64,000 bases of DNA, taken from positions 17,567,106-17,631,105 of the forward strand of contig NC_046636.1 in NCBI RefSeq assembly GCF_900324485.2, given 5' to 3'. The notes under the pieces were generated by a model. That model worked only from the letters and a program-made list of their open reading frames with translations. It was not told the origin of the DNA and searched no databases. The translations under genes and the position numbers were made by a program. The DNA is from Mastacembelus armatus (Eukaryota; Chordata; Actinopteri; Synbranchiformes; Mastacembelidae). Shown here piece by piece: positions 49,990-64,000 of this stretch. Position 1 is the first letter of the stretch. Every line of letters starts with the position of its first letter.

Positions 49990-50512
49990 TGGAAGTGATT
50001 TTCTCACTTTCTAAGGCAGCTGACCCTGCGCAGCTGATGCAATTAACTAAGATCATTTATCCTTTTGCTCTGATCCGTGTGTCCCAAAGATAAAAAAAAA
50101 CCCAACCTGAAAACACACAAGCGATATATGAATCCTAATGTCATCACACTACTTTATTAAGCACTTGGAAAACTCTTATTTTTGACAGCGCAGGTTATCT
50201 TGTTCTTACATGGCTGATTACTGATAAAATCAGTCGAACTTACCCATCAGAAACATGCTTAATAAGCTTTAACTGTTTTTTGGGGAAAAAAATGCGCACG
50301 TCATCTTAAATGTTCTTAAACATATTAAATCAATAATCTGTATCTGTTCACAAAGCTCAAACCTATAAACCCATAATATATAGGAAGAAATAAAATCCTG
50401 TGCCAACCTTGCCGCTGGCTGTCCCACCAGCCACTCCAATGAGGAAAGGCTGCCGGGTCTTGCTCTCATTTTCGGCTTGGTCACCTGGCTTTGTCTCGCT
50501 GTCGCCTGCCAT
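46005..50512 (-). CDS. uck2: Uridine-cytidine kinase 2
   Basis: Phosphorylates uridine and cytidine to UMP and CMP in pyrimidine salvage; cytosolic tetramer. Exons from 5': 50512-50408, 48247-48088, 47854-47758, 47315-47173, 46756-46659, 46551-46503, 46141-46005; 262 residues (human 261). The P-loop GGTASGKSS at about residues 28-36 is split by intron 1. Other marks are [70 protein letters not shown] and [14 protein letters not shown]. The C-terminus ESSSRPH is the UCK2 ending and argues against UCK1 or UCKL1. All phases agree. It is head-to-head with tmco1 and next to aldh9a1 as in human. Confidence 0.97.
48248..50407. other. uck2 intron 1
   Basis: 2.16-kb intron, AT-rich, with a (TG)n microsatellite at 49961-49989. 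A locally more GC-rich, CpG-containing patch near 49470-49660 has no readable exon. No mobile element recognised. Confidence 0.7.
49961..49989. repeat. (TG)n microsatellite
   Basis: Uninterrupted TG dinucleotides, about 14 units, in uck2 intron 1. Confidence 0.92.
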
Positions 50513-51487
50513 GCTTCATCTGCAGCGCGATGCGGCCCTCTGACACACTGGGCTGTCTGCGCTCCTCCCATCTGACGACGGTGTGCATGATGAAGATGGT
50601 GATGATGAGGCTGATATTGATGGTCGTGGAAGCGACGATGAAAATCATGACATTGGTGTTTACGTTAAGGTTATGGGGATGCTACTTGTAGTTAGCCTAT
50701 GTTTGTTATTCATGATGAAATTAGAGTTAGGTTGGAGTTACATACTGTCTGGCGACCAAGGCTATAACGTGCTGTTTCATGCTTGTGCTTGTCTTTTATT
50801 GTGAAGTCCTGCGTGACTTTTATTTTGGAAAGTGCTATATAAATTGACATTTTTTGCCTAAGGGATTAGTCAACCACAGCGCGTGCCTCATAACCATTTG
50901 AAATAAAATTTCAAACAGTGTTTTAAGACATATAAATATATTGTGTTTTTAGCTAATTCATTTCCATTTACAACAAAAGTTAATAAACAATGGTGGAAAG
51001 GTTCCATTTACTCAAGTAGACTACAGTAGCCTACTTCTACTTTGAGGGTAGACTACTGTAGCCAACTTACTTTTTGCTACACTACTACATTCATTTGATA
51101 ACTTCAGGTTTTAGTACTTTCTCTAGTACTTTATATAGCCTACAGACACTATTTATTAAAAAAAACATCATAATCATTATAGTTAATTGATACTTATGAC
51201 AGTAATACACAGTGATGCATAGGCTAATCCAATAATAGGCCTATAGAGTACATGGAAGATGGCTGGTTTAGCTACTGTACTTGTCTGTTGTGATAAAAAC
51301 ATCTTTTTTGTGTCACTGTTAACGTGTGATGAACCGGAAGTACTTCCTACACGCATGACCTCTGCAGTAATGCTGACTTAGATCTATGAAAGCTCCTGTC
51401 AGTGTAATGTGTTCGGGGTGTAATCGCTAATTCAGATATATATACATAACTATTCTCGGTGCAGTGGGCTAACGGGACTCTATCATT
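50513..51487. promoter_or_regulatory. Head-to-head interval between uck2 and tmco1
   Basis: 975 bases between opposing start codons. Near uck2 (50520-50660) there is a GAT/ATG-rich simple stretch in its probable 5' leader. Near tmco1 (51300-51480) CpG density rises. A repeat remnant occupies about 50980-51140. Shared promoter use is inferred from geometry, which is conserved with human. Confidence 0.45.
50980..51140. repeat. Remnant of a common teleost repeat between uck2 and tmco1
   Basis: The phrase order GGTGGAAAGGTTCC, TTTACTCAAGTAGACTACAG, TACTTTTTGCTACACTACTA, CATTCATTTGATAAC and AGTACTTTCTCTAGTACTTT matches my memory of a widespread teleost non-autonomous element built from ACTCAAGTA and ACTACATT words. 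It is degraded; class not certain. Confidence 0.5.
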
Positions 51488-53585
51488 ATGAGCACTATGT
51501 TTGCAGACACGATTCTGATCGTGTTCATCTCTATTTGTACAGCGCTGTTAGCCGAAGGTAAGTCAAACCCTCCGACAGCATCAGAGCAGCAATTTTACTC
51601 CCTTTACTTTTTAAAAAATACACCTTTCTGGATTAGATAGGGGGGGGGGGGGCACTTACAACTTTAGTTATATTGTTATATTGTCTAATATGTAGTGTAG
51701 AGTGCTTTTAAGGGACAGTAACGTTCTAGCTGGCTAGCGAATTTAGCCAATCAAGCTAATGATCGACATTAGGTTAGCGTAGAGTGCAAGGAACGGAAGT
51801 TGTGGTAAGTCTCGCGAAAACTTTAGTAATGGGAATTAAAGTTAAAATAAAAAGTGCGTTTTCAAGTGAAAACAATTATTCAAGTTTGACCTGTTTATAT
51901 AACGTTAACCAAATGAACATTGTGATGGATAATGCAGGATTGAATACAATTCTTTGTGTTAGTGTATGTAATTGCATATTGGAATATTGGAATATATATA
52001 TATTCAGTTAGTAGCTGTACTATTATTTTTACAAATAAATCTTTTCTTTTTCTCTTTTCCCCAGGGATTACCTGGGTTTTAGTGTATCGAACTGAAAAGT
52101 ACAAGAGGCTAAAGGCTGAGGTGGAAAAACAAAGCAAAAAGCGTAAGTGACTCATATATAAGCCTCATTCTGTTGTGATTTTTGCATTTGTTTTGTTTTC
52201 TCTGGACTGATGAATGCATCATTCACTGTTGCTTGTTTGGTGTCAGTTGAGAAGAAAAAGGAAACCATCACAGAATCCGCAGGACGTCAGCAAAAGAAAA
52301 AGATTGGTAAGAACACAGTAACCAACCTGTGATGAGCTTCAATTAAGAAAACATTGCTAAATAGAAAGATCTCAAAAATACTGCCTTTTCCTCACAGTGT
52401 CAGTGTTAAGTGACCTATGTTTGTTAATGTATTACAGAAAGACAAGAGGAGAAATTGAAAAACAACAACAGAGACCTTTCTATGGTGAGAACCAACTTGT
52501 TTACAATGAACATACTCTATCAAACCTGGTAGCAACTTCATATTGTATGGGAAGAGGTCATGTCTGGGGTTGTAGTTATCCTGTGATCATATCTGCCACC
52601 TGTAGTCTCACAGACCAATTGTATGAGAACATTAACAGTCTTATCTATATTACTATGTTATCAGTACTAGCACTTAAAGTGGTGTGTGAATGTGTAAGTT
52701 TAAACAAACTCTAGTCAAATGTCATCTGGTTGAAAGGTTTCATTTTCAACCTTCTGTGCGTTTGCTTGTAGGTGCGCATGAAATCTATGTTCGCCATTGG
52801 CTTCTGCTTTACCGCCTTGATGGGCATGTTCAACTCCATGTAAGTGTCACATGTAGTTACTTCAGGTTAATACTATATTTTTATATAACAATATAAATTT
52901 ATCAGAAGTAGGGAGAGCACTAGAGTCTGGCTCACATGCAAGAAAGTTGCATATTAATAACTAACCACCAGTGTTCCAGTCTGTATGCAACTGGTTGGTT
53001 ATTTTCCCTTAGATATTTATTTTTTATACATAGAGTTTTATCATGCCATGGATTCCCACCCACCATGTGTTGTGCAAATATAGTATAGTATTTTTTTTTT
53101 TTTTTTTTCAGCTTTGATGGAAGAGTAGTTGCCAAACTGCCATTCGTACCATTGTCTTACATCCAAGGACTGTCACATCGCAACCTCCTGGGCGAGGATT
53201 ACACGGACTGCTCATTCATCTTCCTTTATATCCTCTGCACCATGTCCATCAGACAGGTAACTTCTACACTCATCAACCTGGGGACACCTGGGTTCATTGC
53301 CTTTTTACTCTGTATAACTGGGTAGTTGTGGATTTCATGGGTTGTGTTGTAATAGAGAGAATTAGTTTCTTGAAAGGAAACACTATTCTATTCTCTATTA
53401 TATAACCTGTTTTTATATGAACTTTGCCAGAAACGATATCCAGTTTTCTTCTTTTTGTGAGCTTTTTGCACTGTGCCTTTCTCTAGAACATTCAGAAGAT
53501 GCTTGGTCTCGCCCCCTCCAGAGCTGCAACAAAACAGGCCGGAGGCTTCCTGGGACCTCCACCCCAGGCAGCTAAGTTTTCCTAA
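51488..53585 (+). CDS. tmco1: TMCO1, ER calcium-load-activated channel / translocon-associated membrane protein
   Basis: ER membrane protein proposed to release calcium from overfilled stores and found at the ribosome-translocon complex for multipass proteins (Oxa1/Get1 superfamily). Exons: 51488-51557, 52065-52142, 52247-52306, 52438-52484, 52772-52839, 53112-53256, 53487-53585; 188 residues, the same as human. The order is an N-terminal membrane helix (MFADTILIVFISICTALLAE), a lysine-rich coiled coil (YKRLKAEVEKQSKK, ESAGRQQKKKIERQEEK), helices around FAIGFCFTALMGMFNS and CSFIFLYILCTMSIRQ, and the tail GGFLGPPPQAAKFS. Near identity to human shows strong constraint. Intron 5 ends in a long T tract just before its acceptor. 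AATAAA at 53937 probably ends the transcript. Confidence 0.98.
51640..51652. repeat. Poly(G) run in tmco1 intron 1
   Basis: About 12-13 consecutive G on the plus strand, some 80 bases into the first intron; a simple homopolymer likely to vary in length. Confidence 0.85.
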
Positions 53586-53936
53586 TCACCAGGCTCTCTG
53601 TGCTGTTCCTGCACTGCGACTATGAAGAGTCACAGCTCCTTCATCTGAGGGCTTACAGATCGCACTGACAGAACTGCTCGCATGGAGAATATGTGTTAGT
53701 CATTGCAGCTACTGTTATCACTACTTTTTGTTTTATTTCTCATTCATTTGTGGTTTATTTAACTTGTTTCTTTTAGAAATTAGAGAAAGAAAAGTTTTTC
53801 TTTATTAGGTTGATTATCAAAGGATACAAATGACTATCTTGTATTCAAGACATGCTGTGCATTGTTTTTGGATTTTAATTAATTGGCCTGTATTATCTGA
53901 TCCATCTGTCAGTATTATTGTATGTCATTAATTTTA

Positions 53937-53942
53937 ATAAAG
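53937..53942 (+). terminator. Candidate tmco1 poly(A) signal
   Basis: AATAAA about 350 bases past the tmco1 stop codon, followed by T/G-rich DNA. Confidence 0.6.
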
Positions 53943-54990
53943 TTTTATGATTACATTTTAGTGGTGGCTTTCCATTTTTAATGACTTGATTTATTCCATT
54001 CCATTATTTCATTTTTTCGTTATTACTCCCTGTTATGACCCTAGTTACTCTAAGGGATAGAACAGCAACACATAACTGTTTAGGAGTACGAAGTTACTGA
54101 TTTAATGTCGGTGAATGTGGAAAATGATAGATTAGGCATCAATTAAAAAAAAAAACTAGAACATTATACAAGAGTGGTCAGAGGAGATAACAGAGCAAGG
54201 CAGAATGCCTGTTAACCATAAGAGTGATTTAACACAAACATCCCAGTGGTTTTAACGCAATCAGATACCTGCTGCCTTAGACACATGACAAATGACAAGG
54301 ACAAAAATGCTCACTGGTTTCTTACATTAGAAAATGACCTAGCTGGAAGTACAGAGAACTCAACATGCATTCACTTTGCTAAACCAGTTGGTCCAACCCC
54401 ACTCTGGAGGGCAGATGTCAAGAGCTGTTCTTTCCTGAAGGGATTCCAGCTGTTCTTTGGCACCATACAAGCATTACTCCATTACACCTTATATTTATTT
54501 TGAAGGAACACTGGTCCACCCTTGCAAATTAGCTCCTTATACTTCCAGGTGACAAACTGTTAAATAAACAGTACTCCACCATGATCTGTTTTATTAGTTA
54601 CACTTAGGCTTTTCCTATTGTGACATTTCAAATGTCACTTTGTTGAGAAAAAGCACAGCTTACTAAACTGATGACTGATATATATACATATATAACTTTT
54701 TTTTTTCTTTTTCACAGCAGTAGAAATGAAGATGCATTTCATGGTCTAACTAAATTTGCAGTTATTCTAGATAACTGCAAATGATATTTTGACCTACAGT
54801 ATGAGTGGTTCCCACATTTGGCATTAGACCATGCCATCATAAATCGGCTGGGTTTCATGATAGACACTTTATATCCCTAACCTACCTTTGACCTGATCTA
54901 AAATACTCTATGTTTTCCATTAACTCCTGGATTGTCAAATCCTAATCTCACCCAATCAGAGTAGATACTTCACAGCATTATACAGTCTTA

Positions 54991-55129
54991 CAGTGCTTTG
55001 CAGAAGTATTCACCCCTTAAATCTAAATCATTTCTAAATCAATGCATTTCAATTCCAGGTTGTATGGTAACAATAGGCCTACAGGAAAAACGCAAAGGGT
55101 GTGGGGGGGAATCCTTTTGCAAGCCACTG
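54991..55129. mobile_element. Tc1/mariner-type MITE with TA target duplication
   Basis: 139 bases bounded by TA on both sides (54989-54990 and 55130-55131). The left end CAGTGCTTTGCAGAAGTATT and the inverted right end CAGTGGCTTGCAAAAGGATT pair over most of their length and share the CAGTG start typical of Tc1-like elements. The interior has no coding capacity, so this is a miniature non-autonomous copy that needed transposase in trans. Confidence 0.8.
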
Positions 55130-55659
55130 TAAATCTGCTTCAGGTTGCAACATAAGCCAAAAAAAAAGATCGTTTCTGTGTTCTGTTGGTAATATATGAA
55201 TCGTTTTCATATTATTCATTTCTCCTGTTATCGTTGTACTGGTGAAATGAAATGGTTAAACATACTTAGAATATAACGTTACTGATTGACTGAAAGGGGC
55301 GTGTCTTAGACTGTTCTTCATATGTGACCTGGCATAAAGAGTGCTAGCTCTTCTGCAGAAGCACAAAAAGGCAGGTCGTTTCGTTATTTTTCTTCCTTTG
55401 TAACATTATTGTTAATTATAAACTAGTTACCTACCCATGCTTTACACGTTGTATTCCGCTGCTTTTCCTCGCACTAGTTTAGCTAAGATATCTTCGCTCC
55501 GTAGCGCATTGAACCTCAGTAAGCTAACTTAACAGCGAGACTATGCAGACTGAAACACGTCTCAAATATTAGTTAACGTCAGTTCATATTCAGGTCAGTT
55601 CCAGTAGCTTTGCTATAAAGTTAATTCTGCTTGTTGTTTCAGGTCCTCTCCGACGGAAA

Positions 55660-59580
<3,921 letters not shown>

Positions 59581-59969
59581 ACTTCTCTCACCAAGTTTAT
59601 AGTGCTGCCTTAAAGCTGTGAATGAAACTCTTTACTACTCCGAACAAATATATGCTGTGTACCAGAATTTTCTCTTTTCACTGCTCTTAACAATTGAATT
59701 GCACCTGCATACCTGAAGAGGTATGTCTCTATGAAAGGAACATGTAAGAACTGAAGCCACTGACCAGTTTTCTGTCTTACTGGTTCACAATTCTCAAGTT
59801 TCTTTAGTAGTTTAAAGAATGTTTATACCAAGTTTGTTCATAAAAACACATAATGGTGCTTTGGGGGGGCCTTAATTAGAACTTGTGTGTATGAATTAGC
59901 ATTACAACTATATATCTAACACTGTCAGTGTCAGATATTTTATGCTTAGCTGAAACACGTTTGTATCAA

Positions 59970-59975
59970 AATAAA
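59970..59975 (+). terminator. Candidate aldh9a1 poly(A) signal
   Basis: AATAAA 390 bases past the aldh9a1 stop, upstream of the Tc1 insertion. Confidence 0.6.
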
Positions 59976-60087
59976 CTGTTGAGATACACAGTTTCTCTTC
60001 CTGGTAACTTGTTGATCCTGGATAAAGGTTTGTGATGGACTAGATGAATTATTACACCCTTTGTAACATCCATCCATCCTTTATCTA

Positions 60088-61677
60088 CAGTGGGTACGGA
60101 AAGTATTCAGACCCCTTTAAATTTTTCACTCTTTGTGTCATTGCAGCCATTTGCCAAAATCAAAAAAGTTCATTTTATTTCTCATTAATGTACACTCAGC
60201 ACCCCATCTTGACAGAAAAAAACAGAAATGTAGAAATTTTTGCAAATTTATTAAAAAAGAAAAACTGAAATATCACATGGTCATAAGTATTCAGACCCTG
60301 TGCTCAGTATTGAGTAGAAGCACCCTTTGAGCTAGTACAGCCATGAGTCTTCTTGAGAATGATGCAACAAGTTTTTCACACCTGGATTTGGGGATCCTCT
60401 GCCATTCTTCCTTGCAGATCCTCTCCAGTTCTGTCAGGTTGGATGGTGAACGTTGGTGGACAGCCATTTTCAGGTCTCTCCAGAGATGCTCAATTGGGTT
60501 TAGGTCAGGGCTCTGGCTGGGCCAGTCAAGAACGGTCACAGAGTTGTTCCGAAGCCACTCCTTTGTTATTTTAGCTCTGTGCTTAGGGTCGTTGTCCTGT
60601 TGAAAGGTGAACCTTCGGCCCAGTCTGAGGTCCTGAGCACTCTGGAAGAGGTTTTCTTCCAGGATATCTCTGTACTTGGCCGCATTCATCTTTCCTTCAG
60701 TTGCAACCAGTCGTCCTGTCCCTGCAGCTGAAAAACACCCCCACAACATGATGCTCCCACCACCATGTTTCACTGTAGGGATTGTATTGGGCAGGTGATG
60801 AGCAGTGCCTGGTTTTCTCCACACATACCGCTTAGAATTAACGCCAAAAAGTTCAATCTTGGTCTCATCAGACCAGAGAATCTTATTTCTCATAGTCTGG
60901 GAGTCCTTCATGTGTTTTTTGGCAAACTCTATGCGGGCTTTCATGGGTCTTGCACTGAGGAGAGGCTTCCGTCGGGCCACTCTGCCATAAAGCCCCGACT
61001 GGTGGAGGGCTGCAGTGATAGTTGACTTTATGGAACTTTCTCCCATCTCCCTACTGCATCTCTGGAGCTCAGCCACAGTGATCTTTGGGTTCTTCTTTAC
61101 CTCTCTCACCAAGGCTCTTCTCCCACGATTGCTCAGTTTGGCTGGACGGCCAGGTCTAGGAAGAGTTCTGGTCGTCCCAAACTTTTTCCATTTGAGGATT
61201 ATGGAGGCCACTGTGCTCTTAGGAACCTTGAGTGCTGCAGAAATTCTTTTGTAACCTTGGCCAGATCTGTGCCTTGCCACAATTCTGTCTCTGAGCTCCT
61301 TGGGCAGTTCCTTCGACCTCATGATTCTCATTTGCTCTGACATGCACTGTGAGCTGTAAGGTCTTATATAGACAGGTGTGTGCCTTTCATAATCAAGTCC
61401 AATCAGTTTAATTAAACACAGCTGGACTCCAATGAAGGAGCAGAACCATCTCAAGGAGGATCAGAAGAAATGGACAGCATGTGAGTTAAATATGAGTGTC
61501 ACTGCAAAGGGTCTGAATACTTATGACCATGTGATATTTCAGTTTTTCTTTTTTAATAAATTTGCAAAAGTGTACATTAATGAGAAATAAAATGAACTTT
61601 TTTGATTTTGGCAAATGGCTGCAATGACACAAAGAGTGAAAAATTTAAAGGGGTCTGAAAACTTTCCGTACCCACTG
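60088..61677 (-). mobile_element. Tc1-like DNA transposon, near-complete, with long inverted repeats
   Basis: 1590 bases flanked by TA at 60086-60087 and 61678-61679. The outer inverted repeats (left 60088-60195, right 61570-61677, starting CAGTGGGTACGGAAAGTATT) agree over about 108 bases with a single mismatch. An inner block around TATCACATGGTCATAAGTAT is also inverted at the other end, but the right arm lacks about 43 bases that the left arm has. The single transposase gene is on the minus strand. Near-identity of the arms and an almost intact ORF point to a young insertion. Confidence 0.95.
60291..61343 (-). CDS. Tc1-family transposase (DD34E), almost intact
   Basis: Cut-and-paste transposase of about 350 residues. 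The N-terminal paired-like helix-turn-helix DNA-binding part contains LRDRIVARHRSGQGYKRISA and VPKSTVASIILKWKKFGTTR, then a GRPAKLS GRPR-like hook. The catalytic DDE core has WSDETKIELFG (first Asp), FQQDNDPKHRA (second Asp) and WPSQSPDLNPIEHLW (Glu). I chose the ATG at 61343 (MSEQMRIMRSKELPKEL), as in related teleost copies; the open frame continues upstream to 61454. The last dozen or so residues depart from the family ending AKGAST-Y, which appears in another frame just before 60304, so one base seems to have been lost near the C-terminus. Otherwise no stop breaks it. Confidence 0.93.
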   Translation of the reverse strand: MSEQMRIMRSKELPKELRDRIVARHRSGQGYKRISAALKVPKSTVASIILKWKKFGTTRTLPRPGRPAKLSNRGRRALVREVKKNPKITVAELQRCSREMGESSIKSTITAALHQSGLYGRVARRKPLLSARPMKARIEFAKKHMKDSQTMRNKILWSDETKIELFGVNSKRYVWRKPGTAHHLPNTIPTVKHGGGSIMLWGCFSAAGTGRLVATEGKMNAAKYRDILEENLFQSAQDLRLGRRFTFQQDNDPKHRAKITKEWLRNNSVTVLDWPSQSPDLNPIEHLWRDLKMAVHQRSPSNLTELERICKEEWQRIPKSRCEKLVASFSRRLMAVLAQRVLLLNTEHRV

Positions 61678-62581
61678 TATACCCACTTATTCCTAACCAG
61701 GGTCATGGGGATCAGCTGGAGCCTATCCCAGCTTTCTTTTCAGTGAAAGGCAGGGATACACCCTGAATGGGTGACCGGTTCATCACAGACCTTTTGTAAC
61801 AATTATTTCAAATATCCCCAAGTTTATAATCTCCATATTGAGTTTTGTTAGTACAATTAATCACAATATCACATCTATGTTAGTGTGTTTCACCTCCACT
61901 GATACTTGGTGTAGATGCATATATACCATACCTTTCCAAATTATAGAACTGCATTCCTAGATAAATAAAAAAATAAAAAGCATTACTGTGTGTCAAAATG
62001 CCATATATAGGTTTTAAATTTCATTAATTTGACCTAACACAAATTTTCCACTTTGTATAAAATAAGTCAGCATTAAGAATGGTCTATTATTTCCAGCATT
62101 AAAACAAAGCCACCCAAATTTGAAATGTTGGTATGCCCTTTCAGTTCCCAAGACCGTAACTGGTAACAGTTAGTTTTGGGCTTTATTGCGCTCCATAGAG
62201 CCTCAGTGCTATGAGCAGAACATCTTGGGGACAAGTCTTTCTCAGCTTTAGTAGGGAAGGGGTCAAGAGTATCATTAAGCAGTGGCAGAAACTGTCAGGA
62301 AGGAAAAGGATGTGGTTCTATAAGATTCAATAAAAAGTAGGAGAGATGAGAAGTAAAGAGAGGAAATACTAGTGTCTCACACATCCAGATGGTGGCGGTA
62401 ATGTACCAAAACATGCTTGCCAACCGCCAATGAACTTTGAAGAGGAAGAAGACAAGCCTGCTGTCTCCGGGTTGGCGTACAGGAAACACATTTCTACAGG
62501 GGTACAGACGTCAGCATAACACCGGATGTGCTTCTGTCTTTATTTGTTGTGAGGCTTTCATCGCTAGCCTGTAACTCAACA

Positions 62582-63939
62582 ATGCAGGTAATGCTGTTTT
62601 ATGCTTTATCGTGTTACCTATTTATATATTCATGTGCTTTGGTTTCCTGTATCTGTAAAGCCGACAGCAATTAGCTGGCCAAATTAGCCCTGGATAGTTG
62701 TAGTTAATATGTAGCTAGATGAGCATAACAACGAATCCGACGTTTTAGGTCAGGTTAACTGTGGTTAAGGTGTTGTTCCTGATGATTGTGTTGTGTTTTT
62801 TCCCGTTACCCAGCAAAGAGAGGAGAAGCAGCTAGAGGCTTCGGTTGAGGCTCTCATTTGCCGTGTGGCTCACGTCAAAAACGCCCTTCACGGCTTCATT
62901 TGTAAGCTGGAAAATGAATACGAGCGATTAACGTGGTAAGTCAAACATCTAGCTAAAGAGTAACTTTATAGATTGATGTTTGGAGTGTTAAATCTTTCCT
63001 AGCCTTTTTATGACCTGGCAGAAGAAGAAGAAGGTTTCCTTGTGACTGAAAAACAGTTTCTTGCATGCATAGTGTAGTATGTCTGACCTTTGATATCCAC
63101 AGGGTGGCATTTAATCGGCTGCAGAATTCCACTAGGGATAACATTCACTGCTGACATTGCTGTGTAACAAGCAGTAGAAACGTCATTCAAGCGTCACCGT
63201 GTTCAGCTCCATAAGGAGATGGGTGCTTCTATTTTTATCTTTGATATTTTCCGACAGATTCTAGCTTGGCCAGCCTGACCCGCGCATTTCTTGGCGAAAT
63301 AATGTGGGTCTGGAGCTCCTGCCATAGAGAGGCTTTACCACCAATTTCAATAGAACCGAGCAAATCAAAAAATCAAAAAAACAACTAGCTAAAACCAATC
63401 CTAGACAAATGTAACATGTCACATGTGAAACCAGATGTCCTGATGTTTTGTCTTTAAAATGTACAGATATAAAATTTGAAGGTCATCATTGTGGTGTGGT
63501 TTTCCCTCTCAGACACAGTGATTTTTGTTTCTGTTACTCAGGCCTTCTGTTTTGGACAGCTTCGCTCTTCTGTCTGGTCAGCTGAACACTATCAATAAAC
63601 TGCTGAAGAACGAGAAGACACCGTCCTTTCGCAACCAGGTTATAATACCTCTGCTTCTGTCTCCAGACCGAGATGAAGATTTAGCAGTGAGTATCAAAGT
63701 CGCTGAGTTGACAGGACATCTTTTTGGAATAGTTTTTTTTTTTTTAAGTGGTCTGTCGATGACCTGGCTGTTTCCCACCTCTGCTTGTTCACCTGCAGAA
63801 ACTAACAGAGCAGCGAGTCCCAGTGTTCAGCCATGAGATTGTACCTGACTACTTGCGGACCAAGCCTGACCCTGAAGTGGAAGAGCAAGAGAAACAGTTG
63901 AGTGCAGAGGCAGCACGAATTGGCCCAGAGGTGGCACAG
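62582..63939 (+). CDS. med8: Mediator complex subunit 8, 5' part; continues past the window
   Basis: Subunit of the Mediator head module that links activators to RNA polymerase II, and reported to bind elongin B/C. Exons: 62582-62587 (only Met-Gln), 62814-62935, 63542-63686, 63799-63939, giving the first 138 residues in consistent phase. The read-out [20 protein letters not shown], then [77 protein letters not shown] and [20 protein letters not shown] is very close to human MED8. The six-base first coding exon is unusual but preserves the family start. Remaining exons lie right of the window. Confidence 0.95.
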
Positions 63940-64000
63940 GTCAGTTTACATGAATCGTATGGACTGAAAAGTTTTGCTGTGCAAAAATGCTTACGGCTGT

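Larger units (their letters stand above)
53586..55659. other. Intergenic region between tmco1 and aldh9a1
   Basis: 2.1 kb. Contains the tmco1 3' UTR with AATAAA at 53937, an anonymous stretch, a Tc1-derived MITE at 54991-55129, and CpG-richer DNA before the aldh9a1 start. A TTTCAG just before the start region (55637-55642) could be the acceptor of a 5'-UTR intron. Confidence 0.6.
60066..61792 (+). repeat. Older interspersed repeat split by the Tc1 element
   Basis: Left half CATCCATCCATCCTTTATC (to 60087) and right half CCCACTTATTCCTAACCAGG, GTCATGGGGATCAGCTGG, AGCCTATCCCAGCT, GGATACACCCTGAATGGGTG (61678 to about 61792) together make one continuous copy of the repeat also seen at 42195-42252. 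The Tc1 element sits at a TA inside it. This is a very common teleost repeat tail; the family name is uncertain. Confidence 0.75.

Noticed and set aside
50583-50804. Small open frame beginning with an acidic run (DEDGDDEADIDG) and ending hydrophobic, just upstream of uck2
   Set aside because: It lies in the divergent uck2-tmco1 interval; the acidic part comes from a GAT/ATG simple stretch in the probable uck2 5' leader. No family resemblance and no splice context.
23600-54870. The 12-mer CATGATAGACAC occurs near 23601, 34832 and 54857
   Set aside because: Flanking sequence is not shared beyond a few bases, so this is most likely coincidence rather than a repeat family.

Overview
This window is nuclear DNA of a ray-finned fish, most likely a percomorph-type teleost. 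It holds intron-rich vertebrate genes with GT-AG junctions, AT-rich introns, (TG)n microsatellites and typical teleost repeats (an RTE-clade LINE, Tc1/mariner DNA transposons and short non-autonomous relatives). All genes were read by joining exons by eye at splice sites; every internal reading-frame phase was counted and agrees across junctions.

Layout from left to right: the 3' two thirds or more of slc1a7 (EAAT5 glutamate transporter, +, 922-11141), with a 3.1-kb RTE LINE in its first visible intron; podn (podocan, secreted leucine-rich-repeat proteoglycan core, -, 15230-22540); about 6 kb without a recognisable gene; a stand-alone scp2-type sterol carrier gene (-, 28963-34160) with a cluster of transposon debris in its last intron; cpt2 (+, 36752-39700); magoh (-, 40205-41831); an intronless full-length aatf (+, 42545-44182); uck2 (-, 46005-50512); tmco1 (+, 51488-53585); aldh9a1 (+, 55660-59580); a nearly intact Tc1 transposon (60088-61677) nested in an older repeat; and the first four exons of med8 (+, from 62582), which runs off the right edge.

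From memory of human maps, slc1a7-podn-scp2-cpt2-magoh corresponds to a block on human 1p32.3, with the first three genes inverted relative to cpt2. The uck2-tmco1-aldh9a1 trio corresponds to human 1q24.1 in conserved order and orientation. med8 belongs to 1p34 and AATF to 17q12. The window is therefore a join of blocks that are apart in human. magoh/aatf and uck2/tmco1 are head-to-head pairs with under 1 kb between start codons; cpt2/magoh and aatf/uck2 are tail-to-tail.

The genes do not form one pathway. They cover glutamate transport, matrix, peroxisomal lipid binding, mitochondrial fatty-acid oxidation (cpt2, and aldh9a1 in carnitine synthesis, are metabolically related), the exon-junction complex, ribosome biogenesis, pyrimidine salvage, ER calcium release and Mediator. 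I see no novel biological system. The most unusual items are the intronless intact aatf, the nearly intact Tc1 with near-identical terminal repeats, and the adjacent transposon fragments in the scp2 intron.
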